DNA of 6,481 nucleotides from Armatimonadota bacterium (lineage in GTDB: Bacteria > Armatimonadota > Armatimonadia > Armatimonadales > Armatimonadaceae): the NCBI GenBank assembly GCA_014380985.1, contig JACMIU010000319.1, positions 1-6,481 of the forward strand, written 5' to 3'. Positions 1 to 4,253 of this stretch are shown piece by piece. A program made the position numbers and the translations under genes. Below the pieces are notes generated by a model. The model searched no databases and was not told the origin of the DNA. It saw only the letters and a list, made by a program, of their open reading frames with translations. The stretch's first letter is position 1; every line of letters begins with the position of its first letter.

Positions 1-36
1 GTGCGCGTTGCGCGTGGCGAGAACAAGAAGCATCAT
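1..36 (-). CDS. rdgB: N-terminus of RdgB/HAM1-type XTP/dITP diphosphatase (partial)
   Basis: The reverse complement of this end of the window reads MMLLVLATRNAH and then runs off the edge. LATRNAHK close to the N-terminus is the hallmark of the RdgB/HAM1 (Ham1p-like) family, which hydrolyses dITP, XTP and other non-canonical purine nucleoside triphosphates to monophosphates and so keeps deaminated bases out of DNA and RNA. In the family the Thr-Arg-Asn stretch helps bind the triphosphate. Two ATGs are adjacent (34-36 and 31-33). There is no Shine-Dalgarno, and a perfect TATAAT at 40-45 would start the transcript at about 33-34, so translation is probably leaderless from the second ATG. It follows the DUF5984-like gene on the same strand with a 34-nt gap. 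Only 12 codons are visible, so the call rests on the motif and its N-terminal position. Confidence 0.72.
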   Translation of the reverse strand, partial: MMLLVLATRNAH

Positions 37-39
37 AGG

Positions 40-45
40 ATTATA
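40..45 (-). promoter_or_regulatory. Candidate -10 box for the rdgB-like gene
   Basis: On the minus strand CGGTATAATCCT immediately precedes ATGATG. TATAAT is a perfect -10 match. The expected start point, 6-7 nt downstream, falls on the second ATG and implies a leaderless mRNA. No good -35 is visible: the hexamer at a 17-nt spacer reads ACACGA. Confidence 0.45.
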
Positions 46-70
46 CCGAAACAGGGTTTGTTTCGTGTGG

Positions 71-922
71 TTATAAGACTTCGCTTGCGTCGCTCACCCA
101 TGCAGCGGTTCGTCCTCTTTCACGTAATGCCGTTTGAACCTTGACAAGGGCGGTGTGAAAGTCTATCTGATCCTGCGCCTCCCACAACCTTCGATCCAAC
201 GATTTCGCGGTATTGTCGTGCATCCATCGCAATCCAGCAAGGTCAACATGAATATGGGGCGACAAACCACCGTCTAACACGGTTTGAACCCGCTCGTCCA
301 TCGCTCGAATAAACGCTCCGTCGAAGGCACGAACGGCGTCAACGAAATCGTTTACGGTAAAGGATAGTTCACCATGCTTAGCCGTCCAAACCGGAATGTT
401 GTCGGTAGTTACGGCGCGGTTGTCCCAGTACAGGCGCATGCTATCTGCTTCGCGCCATAGCCATACATTTGGCGGGTGCAATAGATGGCTTGCGCTCCAC
501 CGTCTTTGCGCCCACCACTTAGGCGAGTGTTTACCAATGTCATGCTGGTTTTCCGATACGATCGGCTCGACGGACTTAACGGCGGCGGACTGCAGAGTAC
601 GACTGCGCTTCGCGGAAAAGAAAGCCTCTGAGAAATCCGGTGAGTATGGTATGGGGGCGACTTCCAGTAGGGAGAGTAGATCGTCATGATAGGAGGCGAT
701 CGGGTAACGTTCATAGTAACCTTTGCTTGTCTGCGGATACTGCTTCGCCCAGTGCGCATTGATGGCGTCTGTGTAGCGAAAAAGTTCGGTATCGCCCGCT
801 TCGATCCAAAATAAGCCATCCGTCAAGCCGAACCAGTGCAAGTTCGGCTTGTCGTCGCCCCACGGTTCGATTTTGGCGAGCGGGGTTAGTTCAAAACGAA
901 ACCGCAATTTGGTGGTACGCAT
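71..922 (-). CDS. DUF5984-like protein of unknown function
   Basis: From the chosen start the product is 283 aa. It is soluble and Trp-rich, with no signal peptide or membrane segment. The N-terminal stretch LRFRFELTPLAKIEPWG followed by LHWFGLTDG (residues 28-36), FWIEAGDTELFRY and a downstream YERYPIASYHDDLLSLLE resembles, from memory, the DUF5984 family, whose function is not known to me. The reading frame is open for 34 more codons upstream (to 1024). I prefer the ATG at 920-922 for three reasons: the family-like sequence begins six residues later, AAAGG lies 8 nt upstream of it, and a good minus-strand promoter (972-1000) lies inside the longer version. The C-terminal half (RRLWEAQDQIDFHTALVKVQTALRE read in pieces) looks helical. 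Its composition looks less GC-rich than the neighbours, a possible sign of separate acquisition. It runs divergently from the aromatic leader and DAHP synthase and is followed by the rdgB-like gene. Confidence 0.72.
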   Translation of the reverse strand: MRTTKLRFRFELTPLAKIEPWGDDKPNLHWFGLTDGLFWIEAGDTELFRYTDAINAHWAKQYPQTSKGYYERYPIASYHDDLLSLLEVAPIPYSPDFSEAFFSAKRSRTLQSAAVKSVEPIVSENQHDIGKHSPKWWAQRRWSASHLLHPPNVWLWREADSMRLYWDNRAVTTDNIPVWTAKHGELSFTVNDFVDAVRAFDGAFIRAMDERVQTVLDGGLSPHIHVDLAGLRWMHDNTAKSLDRRLWEAQDQIDFHTALVKVQTALRERGRTAAWVSDASEVL

Positions 923-945
923 GGTATCTGCCTTTACGAACTTTT

Positions 946-976
946 TTGCCGTTCGCGTTGCAAAGCGTGGTATATT
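946..976 (+). promoter_or_regulatory. Candidate promoter of the aromatic leader and DAHP synthase
   Basis: An extended -10 element, TGG-TATATT (TGn at 968-970, hexamer at 971-976), is preceded by TTGCCG at 946-951 with a 19-nt spacer. The spacer is longer than ideal, but an extended -10 tolerates this. The predicted start point is about 982-984, giving an untranslated and leader-peptide region of roughly 255 nt before DAHP synthase. The AT-rich core is the only one between the divergent genes and is also read as a -10 on the other strand. Confidence 0.42.
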
Positions 977-1000
977 ATTCGCAAGTATGTTTTGCGCCAA
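972..1000 (-). promoter_or_regulatory. Candidate promoter of the DUF5984-like gene
   Basis: On the minus strand a TTGGCG -35 box (995-1000) is separated by exactly 17 nt from a TAATAT -10 box (972-977). The predicted start point, near 965, leaves a 5' leader of roughly 40 nt before the ATG at 922. The site lies inside the longer possible reading frame and so supports the shorter start. It shares its -10 bases with a + strand promoter. Confidence 0.5.
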
Positions 1001-1016
1001 CACCATCAACCGCGAA

Positions 1017-1067
1017 ACTGGCACGGGCGTCGCGCCCGCGCTTGGAGTCGCTGTGTCCCGTGCCGGT
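1017..1067 (+). promoter_or_regulatory. 5' leader hairpin upstream of the aromatic codons
   Basis: GGCACGGG (1020-1027) and CCCGTGCC (1057-1064) form a perfect 8-bp inverted repeat. It extends outward by a T-G wobble, C-G and A-T to 11 bp (1017-1027 with 1057-1067). The apical region carries the GGAG ribosome-binding site and the GTG start of the leader peptide, so the hairpin may tune leader translation or hold one arm of a competing structure: 1051-1060 can also pair with 1132-1140. The repeat is seen directly; the function is inferred. Confidence 0.55.
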
Positions 1068-1157
1068 GCTATCTATCCGGGGTTTGCGTTCGCCTACGGC
1101 TATTACTACTTTCCGTGGCAAACACCAACACCGGGAGCAGAAGCAACGAGACGATAG
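1053..1157 (+). CDS. Aromatic amino acid leader peptide (attenuator peptide) of DAHP synthase
   Basis: A 34-codon ORF starting with GTG at 1053, preceded by GGAG (1044-1047) at a 5-nt spacing, and ending at TAG 1155-1157. Residues 8-22 read YPGFAFAYGYYYFPW: five Tyr, three Phe and one Trp in 15 codons (1074-1118), including Tyr-Tyr-Tyr-Phe in a row. Such runs of the regulated amino acid are the signature of attenuator peptides (compare pheL, trpL and hisL of enterobacteria). Here all three aromatic end products of the pathway are sampled, matching the downstream gene, which commits carbon to all three. The frame is open upstream: an ATG at 987 would give 57 aa with the same C-terminus, but it lacks a Shine-Dalgarno and lies about 4 nt from the predicted start point. 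The stop codon lies 15 nt after the antiterminator arm (1132-1140), so a ribosome that finishes the peptide would mask that arm. The peptide itself probably has no other job and is likely degraded. Confidence 0.82.
   Translation: MSRAGAIYPGFAFAYGYYYFPWQTPTPGAEATRR
1076..1135 (+). promoter_or_regulatory. Candidate 1:2 (pause/protector) stem around the aromatic codons
   Basis: GTTTGC (1082-1087) pairs with GCAAAC (1118-1123). It is flanked by GG (1079-1080) with CC (1125-1126) across one mismatch, or alternatively by TCCGG (1076-1080) with CCGGG (1131-1135). The loop holds most of the Phe and Tyr codons, so a ribosome stalled there would open the stem and free the bases at 1131-1140. The longer alternative would hide part of the antiterminator arm. 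Confidence 0.42.
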
Positions 1158-1189
1158 CCGCCAACACCGCGAACACGCAACCTGCCCCG
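1132..1189 (+). promoter_or_regulatory. Candidate antiterminator stem of the aromatic attenuator
   Basis: CGGGAGCAG (1132-1140) pairs with CTGCCCCG (1182-1189): eight Watson-Crick pairs with a single bulged A at 1136. The 3' arm overlaps the 5' arm of the terminator (1181-1187), so the two stems exclude each other. The 5' arm begins 13 nt after the Trp codon (1116-1118). It would be free when a ribosome stalls on the aromatic run and covered when a ribosome reaches the stop at 1155. This is the geometry of a classical 2:3 antiterminator. Seen as complementarity; function inferred. Confidence 0.62.
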
Positions 1190-1213
1190 AACACCGACCG
1201 GGCGGGTTTTTTT
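1181..1213 (+). terminator. Intrinsic terminator (attenuator) before DAHP synthase
   Basis: CCTGCCC (1181-1187) pairs with GGGCGGG (1200-1206) in a 7-bp stem with one U-G wobble and a 12-nt loop. It is followed at once by seven T (1207-1213). It lies 24 nt after the leader peptide stop and 27 nt before the DAHP synthase start, on the same strand, so it would block expression unless the antiterminator forms. The minus-strand genes diverge from here, so it is not simply the end of an upstream gene. Confidence 0.8.
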
Positions 1214-1240
1214 ATGCCGCGAACCGAACAAAATTAAGCC

Positions 1241-2380
1241 ATGCCGACAGCCACCATGACCAACCTTGAAGCCGCTACCGAAACCGCGATGGAAGGCGAA
1301 ACGCTCTCCGGCGCGTTGCCCTTGCCGACGCCCCGCGAACTGCTCGCTATGTACCCACCGAGCGAAGCGGCGCGGCAGACCGTGGAGCGCGGGCGGAGCG
1401 ACATTCGCCGAATCCTGCGCGGCGAGGACGACCGCTTGATGGTGATTGTCGGACCGTGTTCGATTCACGCGCCGGACGAAGGCTTGGAGTACGCCGCGAA
1501 GTTAGCCGCGTTGAACCGCGAACTGTCGGACAAACTCGCTATCGTGATGCGCGTCTATGTCGAAAAGCCGCGAACCACGGTCGGGTGGCGCGGGATGCTC
1601 AACGATCCGCGCATGGACGGTTCGTTCGATATGGCGGAAGGCTTGCGTGTGGTGCGGCATCTGTTTACCACCGTGTCCGAATGGGGCTTACCGGTAGCGA
1701 CCGAACCCCTTGACCCGCTCGCGCCCGCATTCCTCGGCGACCTTGTGGCGTTCGCCGGAATCGGAGCACGTACCACCGAATCCCAGCCGCACCGGGCGAT
1801 GGCGTCGGGAATGCCCTACCCCGTCGGCTTCAAGAACGGCACTTCGGGTTCAATCACGGTGGCGGTGGAAGCGATGCTTTCGGCGCGGGGGCGGCACTCG
1901 TTCTTTAGCGTGGACGATGCCGGGCGGTGTTGCCTGAAGCGCACCGAAGGTAACCCCGATACGGTGCTGATTTTGCGCGGCGGCAAAGTCGTGGACGCCC
2001 AATCTGGCGCGAAGGGTCGCTATGTCGGCAACTACGATTTCGCGTCGGTGTCGGCGGCGGGGCGCGAACTGTCGGACGGCGGGCTACCCCCGGCGATGGT
2101 AGTGGACTGCTCCCACGCCAACTCCGGCTACGACCCGCGCAATCAACTGATTGTCTGTGAATCGGTGGCGCGTCAGCGGGCGGAAACCCGTGAAGCGCAA
2201 GTCACCGGGGGCGGGCGCATTATCGGCGTGATGCTAGAATCGTATTTGGAGGAAGGCAAACAGAAACTGCCCGACCGACCGCAAGACCTGCCGGGGCTAC
2301 GTCGCGGCGTTTCCGTGACCGATGCCTGTCTCGGTTGGGACGACACGGAAACGCTTCTGCGTCGCCTCGCCGACACCTAA
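1241..2380 (+). CDS. aroG: Class I 3-deoxy-D-arabino-heptulosonate-7-phosphate (DAHP) synthase
   Basis: Cytosolic enzyme that condenses phosphoenolpyruvate with erythrose 4-phosphate to DAHP, the first step of the shikimate pathway to Phe, Tyr and Trp. The 379-aa product aligns by eye over its length with E. coli AroG/AroF/AroH (class I alpha, about 350 aa). Visible motifs are VGPCSIH with metal ligand Cys73, VEKPRTTVGWRG with Lys109 and Arg111, GIGARTTES with Arg177, GFKNGTSG with Lys198, ILRGG with Arg246, DCSHANS with metal ligand His292, GVMLES with Glu333, and SVTDACLGWDDT with Asp361. All four metal ligands are kept. The first 30 or so residues are a poorly conserved extension. Starts at ATG 1241 or 1256 both lack a clear Shine-Dalgarno. 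The residue matching the effector-site Ser180 of AroG is Pro192, so feedback specificity cannot be read from sequence; AroF and AroH are equally possible names. It is preceded by an aromatic leader peptide and terminator, which points to control by attenuation. It ends in a 4-bp overlap with the convergent isomerase gene. Confidence 0.95.
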   Translation: MPTATMTNLEAATETAMEGETLSGALPLPTPRELLAMYPPSEAARQTVERGRSDIRRILRGEDDRLMVIVGPCSIHAPDEGLEYAAKLAALNRELSDKLAIVMRVYVEKPRTTVGWRGMLNDPRMDGSFDMAEGLRVVRHLFTTVSEWGLPVATEPLDPLAPAFLGDLVAFAGIGARTTESQPHRAMASGMPYPVGFKNGTSGSITVAVEAMLSARGRHSFFSVDDAGRCCLKRTEGNPDTVLILRGGKVVDAQSGAKGRYVGNYDFASVSAAGRELSDGGLPPAMVVDCSHANSGYDPRNQLIVCESVARQRAETREAQVTGGGRIIGVMLESYLEEGKQKLPDRPQDLPGLRRGVSVTDACLGWDDTETLLRRLADT

Positions 2381-3153
2381 ACGTTGCTTAGGACGTTTCG
2401 CACGGCGTTCGCGTAGGCGGGAAGGGCGATTTCCGGTTCTACGACTTCGGGATGCCACCGCTTTTCCCACTCCAGACAAATCGCCCCGCCGTAGCCCGCG
2501 CCGCGCAGGTGCTGTAGCATAGCGATCAGTGGCACGTCCCCTTCCTCCGGCAGACAATACTTACCCTCCGGCGTGCTGTTTTTAATGTGAACATGACTCA
2601 GCGACGCCGACAAGAACCCAAACGTTTCCGCGAACGGTTCGTTCTGTCGGTACGGGTGATGCAAGTCCCAAAGCGACCGCACTGCCGGATGGTTCGTCAG
2701 CGCAATTAGCCGTGCCACCGATTCGCCGGTCGAGAACGAATCGTGCGTTTCGAGAACGATTCGCACACCGGCGTTCGCGGCGATTTCCCCAAAGCCATGT
2801 AGGTTCGTCACCGCTTCCTCCATCGTCACCGCGCCCAGTGTGCCGCCAAAAACGCGCACAAAGGGGCAGTTCAAATCGTGCGCGAGTTCGGCATAACGGC
2901 GTACTTCGTCAGCGTCGTTTTTCACCACCACTGCGCCCGACGACGCACAACAAAACGAGACGCCCGCGTCCGCAAACCGGGCGAGTGTAGCATGGCGGTT
3001 CGCCGGGGCGAACGGTTCCGCGTTCGGCATATCCATCGTATCGAGGTATCCGCGCAGTTCCACGGCGTTGTAGCCGTACTCGAGAGCGGCGGAAAGAATC
3101 CGGTCTATATCCCAAGCGGGAGTTCCGAGAGTCGAAAAAGCGAGTTTGTTCAT
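2377..3153 (-). CDS. Sugar phosphate isomerase/epimerase-like TIM-barrel protein
   Basis: A 258-aa soluble protein of the xylose isomerase-like TIM-barrel (AP endonuclease 2) superfamily, which isomerises or epimerises sugars, inositols and keto sugars using a divalent metal. It opens with LAFSTLGTP and YNAVELRG (residues 28-35), as in the family. Probable metal and catalytic residues are Glu135 and His137 in VLETHDS, Asp163 in LWDLHHPYR, His187 and His189 in HVHIKN, and Glu228 in CLEWEK. EEGDVPL (203-209) is the usual glycine-containing loop before the last strands. Length is typical (250-300 aa). The ATG at 3151-3153 lies 12 nt after the dehydrogenase stop, with a weak purine-rich AAGAGA about 11 nt upstream overlapping that stop, so it is very likely co-transcribed and perhaps translationally coupled. 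The substrate cannot be told. Its partner suggests a sugar, sugar-acid or polyol route. Confidence 0.85.
   Translation of the reverse strand: MNKLAFSTLGTPAWDIDRILSAALEYGYNAVELRGYLDTMDMPNAEPFAPANRHATLARFADAGVSFCCASSGAVVVKNDADEVRRYAELAHDLNCPFVRVFGGTLGAVTMEEAVTNLHGFGEIAANAGVRIVLETHDSFSTGESVARLIALTNHPAVRSLWDLHHPYRQNEPFAETFGFLSASLSHVHIKNSTPEGKYCLPEEGDVPLIAMLQHLRGAGYGGAICLEWEKRWHPEVVEPEIALPAYANAVRNVLSNV
2379..2398. terminator. Weak hairpin at the 3' ends of convergent genes
   Basis: AAACGT (2379-2384) and ACGTTT (2393-2398) form a perfect 6-bp inverted repeat with an 8-nt loop, starting in the DAHP synthase stop codon and lying in the last codons of the convergent isomerase gene. There is no dedicated T-run beyond the stem itself. 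It may mark transcript ends but is weak, and no better terminator is visible at this junction. Confidence 0.2.
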
Positions 3154-3165
3154 AATGGTTGTCTC

Positions 3166-4203
3166 TTATTTCGTGGGTATCCGGTGCGCCGTGTTTGCGG
3201 TCGCTTGCGGTACGATTTCGCCGAGGAGCGGTTCGCCGCGCCGAAAACGGTGAAACTCGTCCACCATGAATCGCCCCATGCGTAGCGGCTCCCGCCCGAC
3301 CGAACCGGCGATATGCGGGGTCAAAAACACGTTCGGGAGCGTCCACAGCGCGTAACCCGGCGGCGGTGGTTCGGGGTGCGTCACGTCCAAAACCGCGTTT
3401 AAATCCGGTCGCGCCGCGAGTACGGTCATCAGTTCGGCTTCGCGCACAATCGCCCCCCGCGCCGTGTTCAGAAGCGTTGCATCCGGCTTCATGGTGGCGA
3501 TCAGTTCGCCGTTAATCATGCCCTCGGTTTCGGGGAGCCACGGCGTGTGGAGCGAAACCACATCGCTTTCGCGGAACAGTTCGCCCAGTGTCATCGGGCG
3601 AACATTCCACCGCATGGCGTCCGCCTCCGTCAAAAACGGGTCGTGAACCAGCACCTCGACATCCAGCGTTCGCAACCGTCCGCGCAGTTGCTTCGCAATC
3701 GCGCCGAACGACACTAAGCCCACCGTCGTGCGATACGCGCCGCGAATCCCCGGCATTTCGCGGGGGAACGCCCCGCTCCCGTGCGCGTGACGCATCCAGC
3801 GAAAGGCGTTCTTAAGCGACAGCACGACCATAGCAAACGCCCATTCCGCTACCGGCGCGGCGTTGATGTCGTTCGCACTGGACACCACGATTCCCCGGTC
3901 AAACACCGCCTGATGAATCAAGCCCCCGGTCGCCCCTGCGCCATAGAAAAACGCCCGCAAGCGCGGCACGGCGGACAAAAACGCCGCGTCAACAACCGGT
4001 GCGCCCCAACCGCTGAAAACGATGTCGGTTTCGGCAAGCACCGCGCTATGCTCCGGCGTGATTCCGCCCGTAATCGGCGGATGAACGAAACGGACAAACT
4101 CACCCAGTTCGGCACGGTCTTTCGGCGAATACGTCCGCTCGAAGGCATCGGCTCCGAGAATAAATACGGCGTTTAGCGGCTCACCTTGAATGTTGTTCAT
4201 CAT
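3166..4203 (-). CDS. D-isomer-specific 2-hydroxyacid dehydrogenase family protein
   Basis: A 345-aa soluble NAD-dependent oxidoreductase of the D-2-hydroxyacid dehydrogenase family (the group of glycerate, phosphoglycerate and formate dehydrogenases), which interconverts 2-hydroxyacids and 2-oxoacids. The catalytic triad is present: Arg249 in LNTARGAIV, Glu278 in DVTHPEPP and His297 in LTPHIAGS. Asp188 in VLVHDPF ends the second Rossmann strand and favours NAD over NADP. The dinucleotide loop is unusual, reading GLVSFGAIA (162-170) where GLGxIG is common, so the first and third glycines of GxGxxG are Ser and Ala. The substrate-side domain has FSGWGAP and FYGAGATGG (residues 86-94). AGGA lies 7 nt before the first of two tandem ATGs, supporting 4203 as the start. 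It is first in an operon with the isomerase-like gene 12 nt downstream and is transcribed divergently from the J/FHA gene. Substrate unknown. Confidence 0.88.
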   Translation of the reverse strand: MMNNIQGEPLNAVFILGADAFERTYSPKDRAELGEFVRFVHPPITGGITPEHSAVLAETDIVFSGWGAPVVDAAFLSAVPRLRAFFYGAGATGGLIHQAVFDRGIVVSSANDINAAPVAEWAFAMVVLSLKNAFRWMRHAHGSGAFPREMPGIRGAYRTTVGLVSFGAIAKQLRGRLRTLDVEVLVHDPFLTEADAMRWNVRPMTLGELFRESDVVSLHTPWLPETEGMINGELIATMKPDATLLNTARGAIVREAELMTVLAARPDLNAVLDVTHPEPPPPGYALWTLPNVFLTPHIAGSVGREPLRMGRFMVDEFHRFRRGEPLLGEIVPQATANTAHRIPTK

Positions 4204-4222
4204 GTGCTTTTCCTACTCCCCG

Positions 4223-4228
4223 ATTATC
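4223..4228 (-). promoter_or_regulatory. Candidate -10 box for the dehydrogenase-isomerase operon
   Basis: The minus strand reads CCGGATAATCGG, a one-mismatch -10 hexamer (GATAAT) about 20 nt upstream of the dehydrogenase ATG. The hexamer 17 nt further upstream is TTTCTA, a weak -35. The predicted start point is near 4216, so the AGGA ribosome-binding site would be in the transcript. Confidence 0.35.
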
Positions 4229-4231
4229 CGG

Positions 4232-4237
4232 TACAAT
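4232..4237 (+). promoter_or_regulatory. Candidate -10 box for the J-like/FHA gene
   Basis: CCGGTACAATGCG contains TACAAT, one base from consensus, at 4232-4237. The start point would be near 4244, after the ATG at 4236, which is part of this box, and 10 nt before the ATG at 4254. This argues for the downstream start and a very short 5' leader. The -35 position has only TTTCCT (4209-4214). Confidence 0.38.
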
Positions 4238-4253
4238 GCGCTTAGTAGAAACC

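Noticed and set aside
849..986. Upstream in-frame extension of the leader ORF to ATG 849 or 921
   Set aside because: It lies antisense to the DUF5984-like gene and upstream of the likely + strand start point, and has no aromatic signal or ribosome-binding site.
923..1024. N-terminal 34-residue extension of the DUF5984-like protein
   Set aside because: It crosses the best minus-strand promoter, lacks a ribosome-binding site at 1024 and precedes the point where family-like sequence begins.
1158..1213. ACCGCG (1166-1171) before a terminator, hinting at a T-box riboswitch
   Set aside because: The T-box core needs UGGNACCGCG-type sequence; here the bases before ACCGCG are CAAC and no specifier loop or stem I is recognisable. 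The aromatic leader ORF explains the terminator better.
946..1269. Overlapping + strand frames through the leader and into DAHP synthase
   Set aside because: They are Arg/His-rich shadows of GC-rich DNA, in frames different from both the aromatic leader and DAHP synthase.
2878..3346. Long frames opposite the isomerase and dehydrogenase genes
   Set aside because: Both lie over well-supported genes and are rich in Arg, Pro and Ser, typical of antisense or shifted frames in GC-rich coding DNA.
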